DNA from: an uncultured Candidatus Saccharibacteria bacterium
Lineage (GTDB): Bacteria > Patescibacteriota > Saccharimonadia > Saccharimonadales > Saccharimonadaceae
Assembly (NCBI GenBank): GCA_938036785.1
Contig: CALHWE010000012.1
Coordinates: 1 to 64,000, forward strand
DNA: 64,000 nucleotides
Reading direction: 5' to 3'
A model generated the notes under the pieces. That model saw nothing but the letters and a program-made list of their open reading frames with translations, was not told where the DNA came from and did not search any database. A program made the position numbers and the translations under genes. Numbering within the stretch: the first letter of the stretch is position 1; every line of letters starts with the position of its first letter. Positions 34,081-43,186 of this stretch are shown here, one piece after another.

Positions 34081-34614
34081 ATGCAGCAGAATAGTCGTGT
34101 GACGAGCTTTGCAATTGATCGGGAGTATGATTACATTATGTATGATACGACTGACATGATTCGCGCTATGAATTTTCCGCGGGAGATTGCGGGCTTGCTT
34201 CTAAAGACTGATGAATTTCATCTGTCACTGTTTGAGGTGCTTGGCGAGTATGGGGTGGACGAGGCTGGCTATGGGCAGCTCGAGCGACTCTCGCGCACGG
34301 CTGGTGCAGCGATGACGACAGAGCCAGAATTGACGGGTGAGTTCTGTAGATTGGTCGACAATGCAAAGGGTCGCGAGACAATTATTGCACTTGCCCAGTG
34401 GGGCGAGCTTGAAGCGTGGCGTGATGCAATTCGTGAACTGATACCTCAGGCGGAGTTCATTATTCCACATGTCACGTTATATACCAACCATAATGGCGCA
34501 ATTGGCTATAGCGACAGAGATGCGTATCGAGCCCAGCCGCTTGATGCAACAATAAAAGCAACGCTCTACTCTGTATACCAAAAGCGAAAAGAAGTGGAGT
34601 ACAACCATGCATGA
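34081..34614 (+). CDS. 2H phosphoesterase-like protein, 177 aa
   Basis: Two H-x-S/T-hydrophobic motifs, FHLSLF (residues about 46-51) and PHVTLYT (about 133-139), are spaced as in the 2H superfamily (2'-5' RNA ligase-like and cyclic phosphodiesterases), where the two His form the active site. The final part GAIGYSDRDAY is compatible with that fold. No family member is recognised by name. SD gaggat about 10 nt before ATG. It overlaps the GNAT gene by 8 bp and is the first large gene of the T-box operon. Confidence 0.6.
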   Translation: MQQNSRVTSFAIDREYDYIMYDTTDMIRAMNFPREIAGLLLKTDEFHLSLFEVLGEYGVDEAGYGQLERLSRTAGAAMTTEPELTGEFCRLVDNAKGRETIIALAQWGELEAWRDAIRELIPQAEFIIPHVTLYTNHNGAIGYSDRDAYRAQPLDATIKATLYSVYQKRKEVEYNHA

Positions 34615-35179
34615 ACATTGGCAGCCGCCGCACACCTATGAGAAAGCACCCGCCTGCATTACAACAGTCGTGCCAGGCAGCGAGCAGTTTGCGTTACTCA
34701 AGCAAGATATGGGTATTTCTGATCGCTATGAAGCAACGCTTGCAGAGCTGGCTATGCAGGGCAAGGCGGTGGTGTTTGCTGCAGTGGAGGACGACCGTTA
34801 TGTGGGACGGGTGACACTGCGGCATGATTGGACCGAGCGACTAGAGATTGATGAGCCGTCAGTGAGGATTGAAGATAAATACCCTGGCCTGCCACAGATT
34901 AACGCACTTGAGGTGGCAGAGCAGTGTCGTGGCCGTGGTATTGCCTCGCAGTTACTCGCTGCAGCGGAGGATGAAGCGTGCCGGCAGGGGTTTGACCGAG
35001 TTGGCCTGGCGGTAGATATTACCAACAAAATGGCAATAGGTATCTACGAGAAGCGTGGCTATAGGTATCGATTGGTGGCAGACAAGCCAACCTTCACCAG
35101 CGTGTACCACCGAACAGACGGCACTGACGAGGCTGGCGAGTACTATTTGATGACAAAACAAGTGCGAGGCAAGGAATAA
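34607..35179 (+). CDS. GNAT-family N-acetyltransferase, 190 aa
   Basis: The acetyl-CoA binding motif A, INALEVAEQCRGRGIASQLLAA (residues about 98-120, with Q/RxxGxG/A as QCRGRG), is followed by motif B, AVDITNKMAIGIYEKRGYRYR (about 140-160). Substrate unknown. It overlaps its neighbours on both sides (8 bp upstream; 1 bp with the SGNH gene at 35179), so it belongs to one operon. Confidence 0.85.
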   Translation: MHEHWQPPHTYEKAPACITTVVPGSEQFALLKQDMGISDRYEATLAELAMQGKAVVFAAVEDDRYVGRVTLRHDWTERLEIDEPSVRIEDKYPGLPQINALEVAEQCRGRGIASQLLAAAEDEACRQGFDRVGLAVDITNKMAIGIYEKRGYRYRLVADKPTFTSVYHRTDGTDEAGEYYLMTKQVRGKE

Positions 35180-35808
35180 TGCAACCTGGGCGAATCCTTA
35201 TCTATGGTGACTCGAACGTCTGGGGCGACAAGGGTTTTGGTGAGAATGGTGCTCCGTTGGGGCGCTATGCTACCAAGCAGCAATGGCCGAACATCCTCCA
35301 GCAATTACTCGGTGATGAGTATGACATTATTCAAGCAGGGTTGTGTGGACGGACAGCAGGGGAGTATGCAGAGCAAACGCCATATCTTGGTGGCAAGATT
35401 GGTTACGAAATAGCACTGCGAGAGGCTAGCCCGGTGAGCGGGGTGATCATCGCGCTTGGCGTGAATGATGCACAAAATGAAAGCGCTTCCAGCGAGCAAA
35501 TCGCGGCTGATTTACAGTGGTATAGCGCCTATACCCAAGCCTATGCAGCGGACAGCAAGAATGACATGGCTGGCGGTGGTAGTGTGTGGTATATTGAGCC
35601 TACTGTCGTGCCAGCTCAGCGCTATAAGCCGCTTGCTAGCAAGCTACAGTGTATTAGCGAGATGCTCCGCGCTACTCACACAACCATTAGCAATCCACTT
35701 GACGACCATGACGATTATGCGCCTGATGGCATCCATTTCTCACTGCAAGGGCATCGGCGAATGGCGCAGGCAATATATAAGGCTATAAAGGAGGGTGTAG
35801 CGAAATGA
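35179..35808 (+). CDS. SGNH/GDSL-type hydrolase
   Basis: 209 aa. Block I ILIYGDSNVWG (residues about 6-16, catalytic Ser), block II GLCGRT (Gly), block III IIALGVNDAQNE (Asn) and block V PDGIHFSLQGH (catalytic Asp and His) are all present. The family removes acyl or acetyl groups from lipids, glycans or small esters. No signal peptide is seen, so it is cytosolic. Its place beside a GNAT enzyme suggests an acetylation-deacetylation pair (inference). Overlaps both neighbours. Confidence 0.9.
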   Translation: MQPGRILIYGDSNVWGDKGFGENGAPLGRYATKQQWPNILQQLLGDEYDIIQAGLCGRTAGEYAEQTPYLGGKIGYEIALREASPVSGVIIALGVNDAQNESASSEQIAADLQWYSAYTQAYAADSKNDMAGGGSVWYIEPTVVPAQRYKPLASKLQCISEMLRATHTTISNPLDDHDDYAPDGIHFSLQGHRRMAQAIYKAIKEGVAK

Positions 35809-36275
35809 ATCGACAGTATGCAGCAGAACAACCACCACAGGTACGCGTTGGTGTGGGTGTCTTTATCTTGCGCGATGGAAAGTTCTTAATGCAGCAACGA
35901 CAGGGGTCGCATGGTGCTGATACATGGAGTGTCCCTGGTGGTCATATCGAATATGGCGAAACGCCTGAGGAGGCAGCGATCCGTGAAGTACGCGAAGAAA
36001 CAGGCTGCGAGATTACTAACCTGCGCTTTGCTGCCGTCACAAATGATATCTTTGCTGATGATCACAAGCACTATGTGACATGGTGGCTGATGAGCGATTG
36101 GCAGTGTGGCGAACCTTCTATTATCGAACCAGACAAATGTAAAGAACAGCGCTGGGTAGGCTTTGACACGCTGCCGCAACCACTGTTTTTACCCTGGCAG
36201 CAGTTGCAGCACAGCGAATTTATAACGCAGATTCGACACGCAGTATCACAAAGTAGGCAAGGAGGAAATGTATGA
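35805..36275 (+). CDS. NUDIX hydrolase
   Basis: 156 aa. The Nudix box is complete (GHIEYGETPEEAAIREVREE plus TG, residues about 46-67), matching Gx5Ex7REUxEExGU. The preceding VGVGVFILRDGKFLMQQRQGSHGADTWSVPG is like the NUDT15/MTH1-related nucleotide diphosphatases. It probably hydrolyses non-standard or damaged nucleoside triphosphates. Overlaps the SGNH gene and the phosphatase-like gene by 4 bp each. Confidence 0.93.
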   Translation: MNRQYAAEQPPQVRVGVGVFILRDGKFLMQQRQGSHGADTWSVPGGHIEYGETPEEAAIREVREETGCEITNLRFAAVTNDIFADDHKHYVTWWLMSDWQCGEPSIIEPDKCKEQRWVGFDTLPQPLFLPWQQLQHSEFITQIRHAVSQSRQGGNV

Positions 36276-36832
36276 CAAAAATAACTTATTTCGTCCACGG
36301 CACGACGACGGATAATGAGGCTGGTAAGGCGACTGGCTGGTTGCCTGGTGAGTTGTCAGCAGTGGGGGTTCAGCAAGCACAGGCGCTGCCAGAGCAAGCG
36401 GCTGATACTAGCTTTACTGTGGTATTTTGCTCGGATCTTGGTCGAGCGATCGATTCAGCCCGGCTTGCTTTTGGTGCAACGCATCAGATTGTTATTGATA
36501 AACGGCTACGCGAGGCAAATTATGGTGATAATAATGGCACGGATGGGGCCTTTAAGGCTAGTTTACTCCCCTTTGTTGATACACCGTTTCCGCACGGCGA
36601 GAGCTACCGCGATGTAGAGGCGCGTATGCGTGACTTTGTGGCGATGCTGCAGCGCGACTATGCTGGCCAGCACATTGCCATCGTGGCGCACGAAGCACCA
36701 CAGCTTGCGCTGGACGTTATTCTTGGTGGTAAGACCTGGCCAGAGGCAATAGCAACCAACTGGCGCGAAGTTGGCTCATGGCAGCCTGGGTGGGTGTATG
36801 ATACAGAGGCAGTAGAGAGGTCAAATGAATAG
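36272..36832 (+). CDS. Histidine phosphatase-like protein with altered RHG motif
   Basis: 186 aa. The fold motifs SDLGRAIDSARLAFG (residues about 50-64), E/N in REANYGDNNG (about 88), HGESYRDVEARM (about 109) and AHEAP (about 138) are those of the phosphoglycerate-mutase-like family. The signature LxRHGE/QT reads YFVHGTTT: the phosphohistidine His is kept but the preceding Arg is replaced by Val. The substrate is unknown. SD aaggagg. Confidence 0.82.
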   Translation: MTKITYFVHGTTTDNEAGKATGWLPGELSAVGVQQAQALPEQAADTSFTVVFCSDLGRAIDSARLAFGATHQIVIDKRLREANYGDNNGTDGAFKASLLPFVDTPFPHGESYRDVEARMRDFVAMLQRDYAGQHIAIVAHEAPQLALDVILGGKTWPEAIATNWREVGSWQPGWVYDTEAVERSNE

Positions 36833-37799
36833 CGTATCACAAGATGCTTACCTAGCGGCTAATGCCAGGGAGAAGATGTGCGCAACCTCTCTTGCGCAGT
36901 TTCGCACCGCCCTTGCCGCTAGCTGGACTGCGCGGACGGCCTCCCCGCTGGTGGCCTGGACGCCGCACAACCCCAGCAGCGGGCAGTGTGCCGTCTCGGC
37001 CTTGGTGTTGCAGGATTACTGTGGTGGCGAGATCCGCCGCTGCGTGGTGGCGGGCACGCCGCATTACTTTAATCGCATTGATGATCAGGTGGTGGATAGC
37101 ACGGCCGCGCAGTTTGGCACGGTAGCGATTGATTACGACACCTCTACCGTGCGCAGCCGCCAGAGGATTCTGCACCATGCCGACACTCGCCAGCGGTACG
37201 AGCTACTGAAGGAGCGGGTGGAGCGGTTTTTGGTTGAGCTAAATGGAGTGGCTCAAGCAATTGGGCGCGTCGATTACGGCCATATGGGCAAGGATTGCTT
37301 GCGCGACCAGACTATATGGTTTGGTGATACGAATAGTATCGTCATCGTTGGTGAGGCGCCAGCCCGAACTGGCTGGGTAAAGAGTGGCGTTGCCTGGCAC
37401 AATACAGCCGGGAAGCTGCTGCCAAGTGGTGTTATCATGCAAAAGTTGCTAGCTATCCTTGGCAAGGAGCTGCTAGCAGTTACGTTTACAGAGGTAATCA
37501 AGTGCTTCCCATCCGATCGCCGTTATCTTAAGGATCTAGCCGCTCTCTATAGGCCAACGCTTACACAGCAGTTGCGCATACTAAATCCAAAACTCATCCT
37601 GACGATGGGGACTATCCCGACCCAGGCGCTGATTAAGGAGCCGTTCCGCCGGCTGAGCGATGTTGTTGGTAAACGCTACGCCATGGGTGAGAGTGTAGTT
37701 ATACCGATCTTTCATCCGTCGCCAATATCACCGCGTGGGTATAAAGACAATATTCCAATTTTTGAATCAATACGTGAATATTACAGAGGTGCAATATGA
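36825..37799 (+). CDS. Fusion of a YunG-like domain with a uracil-DNA glycosylase-like domain
   Basis: 324 aa. Residues about 45-110 (SGQCAVSALVLQDYCGGEIRR...HYFNRIDDQVVDSTAAQFG) resemble the small YunG-type domain with a conserved Cys, His and Asp. Residues about 160-324 resemble the family 4/5 UDG fold: motif VIVGEAPARTGWVKSGVAWHNTAGKLL and later PIFHPSPISP, plus VIKCFPSDRR. The usual family-4 iron-sulfur cysteines are not obvious. Role suggested: recognition of modified bases; unproven. Start ATG 36825 behind gaggt, overlapping the phosphatase-like gene by 8 bp. Two ACAGAGGT octamers (37488, 37783) lie in it. Confidence 0.68.
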   Translation: MNSVSQDAYLAANAREKMCATSLAQFRTALAASWTARTASPLVAWTPHNPSSGQCAVSALVLQDYCGGEIRRCVVAGTPHYFNRIDDQVVDSTAAQFGTVAIDYDTSTVRSRQRILHHADTRQRYELLKERVERFLVELNGVAQAIGRVDYGHMGKDCLRDQTIWFGDTNSIVIVGEAPARTGWVKSGVAWHNTAGKLLPSGVIMQKLLAILGKELLAVTFTEVIKCFPSDRRYLKDLAALYRPTLTQQLRILNPKLILTMGTIPTQALIKEPFRRLSDVVGKRYAMGESVVIPIFHPSPISPRGYKDNIPIFESIREYYRGAI

Positions 37800-37872
37800 T
37801 ATACATACGGCAATCTGGCTAAGACTTAATGTAATTGAATAAACAGTATAAGATAAATCAAGGAGAAACATA

Positions 37873-40800
37873 ATGAAATTCACACATGGCACACGCCGCC
37901 GAGCGGCAGAATATGAGAAGGATTGGGTGCAGCGCTGGAAAGACGATCAGACGTTTGAAAAGTCGGTGGCGCAGCGGCCGGCGGATAATGCCTACGTTTT
38001 TTATGATGGGCCGCCGTTTATCACTGGCGTGCCGCATCATGGTACGCTGCTGAGTTCAATCGTTAAGGACGCGGTGCCGCGCTACTGGACAATGAAAGGC
38101 AAGCGTGTGGAGCGCCGCTGGGGCTGGGACTGTCATGGTCTACCGGCAGAGAATTTCGTCGAAAAGCAGATGAATATTGTGGATCGGCGGCAGATTGTGA
38201 CGAGTAGCGACCAGCCAGCACCGCTGGATAAGGACGGTAATCCTTTGCCGACCATCAGTCTGGAAAAATACATCACCAAGGCGCGCGAAAGCATGGTGGC
38301 GAATAGCGAAACGTGGCAGGGCGTGATCGACCGTATTGGTCGCTGGGTAGACTTTACGGGTGCCTACCGCACCATGGACAAGGACTTTATGGAGAGCGTC
38401 TGGTGGGCCTTTAAGCAGCTGTATGAGGCTGGCAAAATCTACGAAGGCGAAAAGGTGCTGATGTACGACACCAAGTTTGCTACTCCTGTCAGCAAGGCCG
38501 AAGTGACCATGGACAACGACGCCTACCAAACAGTGACCGACCCGAGTGTGTATGTGAAGTTTAATCTGATGGACGAAGATGCGGCTGTCCTCGCTTGGAC
38601 CACCACGCCATGGACATTGCCAGCCAACCTGATGCTGGCCGTCAACCCAGATATGACGTACTGCGAAGTGCTGGTGGATGGCGAACAGCTCATCATCGCC
38701 GAAGAAGCCCTCGAGCGCACTCTGCAGGACGACAAGCACCAGCTACTTGATTACGACGTGCTGCGCACCTTCCCGGGTAGCGAATTGGTGGGTAAGAAAT
38801 ACCAGCCGCTGGGTACCGGCTCGACCTGGCCAGGCAGTGACAAGATTCACACTATTTACGCGGCGGATTTCGTTTCGCACGAGTCGGGTACGGGTATTGT
38901 GCATATCGCGCCGGCCTATGGTGAGGATGACTTTGAACTTGGTAAAGCCAATGGTATTGCGCCCTTCCATGTGATTGATGATAACGGTTACTACACTGAT
39001 AGCAATTACAAAGGTCTGGAGGTATGGGACAACAACAAGTTCATTGCCAAAGACCTGAAAGAAAAGGGCGCGGTGTGGAAAATTGAGTACATTCGTCACG
39101 AATATCCGTTCAATCCGCGCAGCAAACAACGCATCATGTACCGGGCCATCCCCAGCTGGTTCTTCGACATTCAGGGGCAGAAGCCGCTGATGCTAGATGA
39201 GAACGAGCATATTAATTGGTTCCCGCGTCACCTCAAGCACGGTCGCTTTGCGAAGAATATTGAGCAGGCACCAGACTGGAACCTCAGCCGCGACCGCTTC
39301 TGGGCGACGGCCATGCCAGTGTGGAAGGGTGACCGTGGTACGGTTAAGGTGGTTGGCTCGTACGCAGAGCTTAAGGAGCTGAGCGGTGTGGAGTTGGATG
39401 ATTACCACCGCCCATGGGTAGACGATATCACCTTTACGATTGACGGCGAGACATTTACGCGTATTGATAAGGTGCTCGATTGCTGGTTCGAGAGCGGTAG
39501 CATGCCGTTTGCGCAGCTGCATTATCCGTTTGAAAACCAGGCTAAGTTTGAGCAGAATTACCCGGCGGACTTCATCGTTGAGTACATCGGCCAGGTACGG
39601 GCGTGGTTCTATTATGTGCATGCCGTCAACGTCGCCTTAGCAGAGATTGGTGCCTTTGGTGAGGCAGGTGCGCAACACAAAAACGCCTACAGCAACGTCA
39701 TCACCACTGGTGTGGTGGCGGGCAATGACGGCCGCAAGATGAGTAAATCGCTGGGTAACTTTACCGACCCGAACGAGCTGATGGATAAGTTTAGTGCTGA
39801 TTCCTTGCGCTTCCTGCTGCTGAGTAGCCCGCTGCTCAATGGCGAGGACTTCGCGCTGCACGATAAGGATGTGGGTGATGTAGCTCGGAAGCTGGCGATG
39901 ATCTGGAATATGTATGACTTTTTCACCATGTACGCTGAAGTAGATGGCTGGGAGTTTGATGGTACGCTGGTGGATCCACTGAGTGGCAAGCCGGTTTGTA
40001 CGTCCCTATCATCCACCGAAACGGCTTCCGCGCACCGGGAATCTCACTCATCAACCACAGGTGATACTGCGGAACTCGCTGCGCTCAAACAGTCCTCGTA
40101 TCTGCCTGATGTTGATAACCTCAATTCTCGGGCGCGTGCAGATGTTTCGGAAGATGAAGCGACGATTGGCGCCGTGACTAACCCCCTCGATATCTGGATT
40201 ATCAGCCGCTTGCATGAGCTGGTGGCGGAGGTCGAGAGGCAGATGGATGCGTATAATATCCCTGATGCACTGAGTCCAATTTTGCCATTCCTGGATGACG
40301 CCAGCAACTGGTACGTGCGCCGCAGCCGCCGCCGCTTCTGGAGATCATCGAAAGGGGCCGCGGGCGCAGAGGACGATAGCGACAAGAGCGACGCCTACCG
40401 TACGCTGCACTATGTGCTGGTGCGCCTCGGCTACCTGCTGGCACCGTTTACGCCGTTCTTGGCTGAGGAACTGTACCATAACCTGACGGGTGATGATGAG
40501 TCGATTCACTTAAAGAATTGGCTGCCAGCTGGTGAGGTAAATGAGCAGGTGCTGGCTGATATGGCTCGCACGCGTGAGCTGATAAACAACGGCCTGAGTT
40601 TGCGGATGAAACAGGATGAGCACCAAGCATCGATCAAGGTTCGCCAGCCGCTGCAATCTGCGGCATATGCGGGTGCGAAATTGGCTGAGTACTACGAGCA
40701 GATCATGGCCGAGGAGCTGAACGTTAAGGAAATTCGCTGGGTTGAGAACCAAGACGAGCACTTGGCGGATTATGACGCGACCGAAGGCGCGGCCAAGCCA

Positions 40801-41154
40801 GAGAGCTGGATTAATATTGACAAAACCATCACCCCCGAACTCAAACGCGAAGGCTTGATGCGTGAAGTCATTCGCCACGTGCAGAGTGCGCGCAAGAAGG
40901 CGGGGCTGCAGGTGGATGACCGGATTATGCTGCACCTCGCGGTCGGGGCTGAGCCCGCCAGCCAGCCAGCGGCGCCAGGCCAGGCGCAACCAGCCGATGA
41001 CGCAGCCGCGCAGCTGCGCCAAGCCCTCGCCGAGCACGCCGACACAATCGCGAGTGAGACGCTCGCCACGATGCAGCAGCCAGGCGATGTACTCTACCAA
41101 ACGACGGCTACAGTAGATGGCGCTGAGCTGCAGATTAGCCTCGCCAAAGCATAG
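37873..41154 (+). CDS. ileS: Isoleucyl-tRNA synthetase
   Basis: 1093 aa. The class I motif 1 reads PHHGTLL (residues about 52-58). GWDCHGLPAE (about 82), the editing domain (about 200-400, WTTTPWTLPANL) and KMSKSLGN (about 622) follow. Length and motifs fit the IleRS2 (eukaryal/archaeal-type) form that is often insensitive to mupirocin. Residues about 712-770 are a low-complexity Ser/Thr/Ala insert. A Gln/Pro/Ala-rich insert also occurs near the C-terminus (about 1018-1040). SD aaggag. It is 73 nt behind the UDG-like gene and probably the last cistron of the T-box operon. Confidence 0.96.
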   Translation: MKFTHGTRRRAAEYEKDWVQRWKDDQTFEKSVAQRPADNAYVFYDGPPFITGVPHHGTLLSSIVKDAVPRYWTMKGKRVERRWGWDCHGLPAENFVEKQMNIVDRRQIVTSSDQPAPLDKDGNPLPTISLEKYITKARESMVANSETWQGVIDRIGRWVDFTGAYRTMDKDFMESVWWAFKQLYEAGKIYEGEKVLMYDTKFATPVSKAEVTMDNDAYQTVTDPSVYVKFNLMDEDAAVLAWTTTPWTLPANLMLAVNPDMTYCEVLVDGEQLIIAEEALERTLQDDKHQLLDYDVLRTFPGSELVGKKYQPLGTGSTWPGSDKIHTIYAADFVSHESGTGIVHIAPAYGEDDFELGKANGIAPFHVIDDNGYYTDSNYKGLEVWDNNKFIAKDLKEKGAVWKIEYIRHEYPFNPRSKQRIMYRAIPSWFFDIQGQKPLMLDENEHINWFPRHLKHGRFAKNIEQAPDWNLSRDRFWATAMPVWKGDRGTVKVVGSYAELKELSGVELDDYHRPWVDDITFTIDGETFTRIDKVLDCWFESGSMPFAQLHYPFENQAKFEQNYPADFIVEYIGQVRAWFYYVHAVNVALAEIGAFGEAGAQHKNAYSNVITTGVVAGNDGRKMSKSLGNFTDPNELMDKFSADSLRFLLLSSPLLNGEDFALHDKDVGDVARKLAMIWNMYDFFTMYAEVDGWEFDGTLVDPLSGKPVCTSLSSTETASAHRESHSSTTGDTAELAALKQSSYLPDVDNLNSRARADVSEDEATIGAVTNPLDIWIISRLHELVAEVERQMDAYNIPDALSPILPFLDDASNWYVRRSRRRFWRSSKGAAGAEDDSDKSDAYRTLHYVLVRLGYLLAPFTPFLAEELYHNLTGDDESIHLKNWLPAGEVNEQVLADMARTRELINNGLSLRMKQDEHQASIKVRQPLQSAAYAGAKLAEYYEQIMAEELNVKEIRWVENQDEHLADYDATEGAAKPESWINIDKTITPELKREGLMREVIRHVQSARKKAGLQVDDRIMLHLAVGAEPASQPAAPGQAQPADDAAAQLRQALAEHADTIASETLATMQQPGDVLYQTTATVDGAELQISLAKA

Positions 41155-41175
41155 GGCTACAAGGAATAACATGCT

Positions 41176-41217
41176 AAGCTCGAGTGGCGCATCAGTAGTG
41201 AGACGCCACTCGAGCTT
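41176..41217 (+). terminator. Strong hairpin behind ileS
   Basis: Perfect 14-bp stem aagctcgagtggcg / cgccactcgagctt with a 14-nt loop, 21 nt behind ileS. No T run follows, so it may stabilise the mRNA end rather than terminate by itself. Confidence 0.65.
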
Positions 41218-41375
41218 GGTGGCTGGCAATATTTGAGTTTCTATAGCCATCCTCGCCCCTTGCGCTAGCACAGCGTCCTCACTAAAAATGTTGAGAGACA
41301 GCTACGAAACAAGCAGAAAGTACGGAGCGACAATTGCTACAATGGGGCTATAAGCCTGCACGATAATTGAATATC

Positions 41376-43181
41376 ATGACTAAACTACCTACCACCATGC
41401 CTACCCCCTCACTACGCCAACGCCTGGCGGGGCTGTGGCTGGTGGTGCGGATTATTTGGCGGGAGGCACCGCTGACGATTGCAGTCCAAGCGGTGGGAGC
41501 GGTGCTGTCGGCGGTGCTGCCACTGGCCACGGCATACTACGCCGCTCTTGCGACAACGGCTTTGGCTGAGGCATATGCGACGGGTAGTCAGCAGCAGCTC
41601 CTCGCCTATGTAGTAGTGACTGTGGTACTGGGCGTTGTGGCGAGTGTGTGGTCGGTGGTGCAAGGGTATTATGACCAAGTGTCGCGCTACCGCATTGAGG
41701 CTGCCATGAGCGACCACATGTATGCCCGTCTCCATGCGCTGGATTTTTGGCGATACGATGACCCTGCGACCATTGATATATTTGATAAAGCGCAGCGCTT
41801 CGTCCAGTCATTTTCGTACCTCTTTATCCAACTGGTGCGAATGCTGACGGCGTTGGTATCGCTGGCAACAAGCCTGTGGATGATGGTGATGGTGAGCTGG
41901 TGGCTGGGGTTGCTTGTACTCGTGGCGCTTGTGCCAAGTAGTGTGGTGCAGGTGCGGCTGTCGCGTTTGCAGGCTGGTCACTGGCGTGAGCAGGTGGCGA
42001 CGCGACGGCGCATGGCGTGGATTGAGCACATCCTTAGCCGGCCGAACTTCATTGCCGAGCTGCGCCTCTATGGAGTGATTCACCATCTACTTGGCGAGCG
42101 AGCAGCACTGCGGGATAAAGATCGGCTGCGGGTGCTTGGCTACGAGCGCCGCTTTATGGGGCAGCGCCTGGGCGGAGAGATTATCCAGGCTGCAGCGGAG
42201 GTAGTGGCGCTTGTCTGGGTGGTGCTGGAGATCGTGGCACACCGCCAGCCAATTGGGCAATTTGTGCTTGTGCAGCAAATGGTAGGGCGAGTGATGAGCG
42301 AGATGGACAGCGTGATCAATACATATAATATGATTGACGAAGACCTCGCCACTATGGCAGACTACCAGCGGTTTATGGCGCTGCCGGTTGCAAGCCATGC
42401 AGCCACCATTGATGAGGTGACGCTGCGCGATGCGATCGCGGTGCAGCGGGTGTCGTTTTGCTATCCAGGCACGCAAACGGCGGTGCTGCGTGATATTTCT
42501 CTCACTATTCGCCGTGGTCAGCACATTGCCATCGTGGGCGAAAATGGCGCTGGCAAGAGTACGCTCGTTAAGCTGCTCACTGGTCTGTATCAGCCCAGCA
42601 AAGGCAGCATTACCATTGATGGGCACGATCTCCGCCATATCAACCCAGCAGCTTGGCACCGGCAATTGGCTGTGCTGGGGCAGGAGTTTATCCGCTATGA
42701 CTTCGCCACAGCGCATGAGAATGTTTGGTATGGTGATGTCTCGCAGCCGGTAGATACAGCGCGCCGTGATACTGCACTGCGCCAGGCCGAGGCAGCCGAT
42801 TTTGTCCGCAAACTTCCTCATGGTGGGGACAGCTATATCAGCAAATGGATGGAGGCAGATGACCACGAAACAGGGGTCGACCTGTCTGGTGGGCAGTGGC
42901 AACGCCTGGCTTTGGCGCGCAACTTGTATCGCAATGCGCCTATCATCATCCTCGACGAACCCACCAGCGCCATTGATGCCGCCGCCGAAGCACGCATCTT
43001 TCGCCGCCTCTTTGCTCAGCAGGGCAAGACCATCATCACCATTAGCCACCGCTATAGCACTGTTAAGAAGGCGGATGCTATCTACGTTATCGCCCACGGC
43101 CGCATCGTTGAGCATGGCACTGCCGCCGCATTGATGGCGCAGCGTGGTGCATTCTACGAGATGTTCAAAGAACAGATATAG
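41376..43181 (+). CDS. ABC exporter, fused membrane and ATPase domains
   Basis: 601 aa. About six membrane segments lie within residues 25-310. The ATPase domain follows with Walker A GENGAGKST (about 388), Q-loop LGQEF, signature LSGGQWQRLALARN (about 503), Walker B IIILDEPTSAID (about 522) and switch His in ISHRYS. This is the type IV half-exporter layout, which dimerises to export lipids, peptides or drugs. Substrate unknown. A GATAAT box lies 8 nt before the ATG at 41376 and no SD is visible, so it may be leaderless too. Confidence 0.93.
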   Translation: MTKLPTTMPTPSLRQRLAGLWLVVRIIWREAPLTIAVQAVGAVLSAVLPLATAYYAALATTALAEAYATGSQQQLLAYVVVTVVLGVVASVWSVVQGYYDQVSRYRIEAAMSDHMYARLHALDFWRYDDPATIDIFDKAQRFVQSFSYLFIQLVRMLTALVSLATSLWMMVMVSWWLGLLVLVALVPSSVVQVRLSRLQAGHWREQVATRRRMAWIEHILSRPNFIAELRLYGVIHHLLGERAALRDKDRLRVLGYERRFMGQRLGGEIIQAAAEVVALVWVVLEIVAHRQPIGQFVLVQQMVGRVMSEMDSVINTYNMIDEDLATMADYQRFMALPVASHAATIDEVTLRDAIAVQRVSFCYPGTQTAVLRDISLTIRRGQHIAIVGENGAGKSTLVKLLTGLYQPSKGSITIDGHDLRHINPAAWHRQLAVLGQEFIRYDFATAHENVWYGDVSQPVDTARRDTALRQAEAADFVRKLPHGGDSYISKWMEADDHETGVDLSGGQWQRLALARNLYRNAPIIILDEPTSAIDAAAEARIFRRLFAQQGKTIITISHRYSTVKKADAIYVIAHGRIVEHGTAAALMAQRGAFYEMFKEQI

Positions 43182-43186
43182 TTTGG

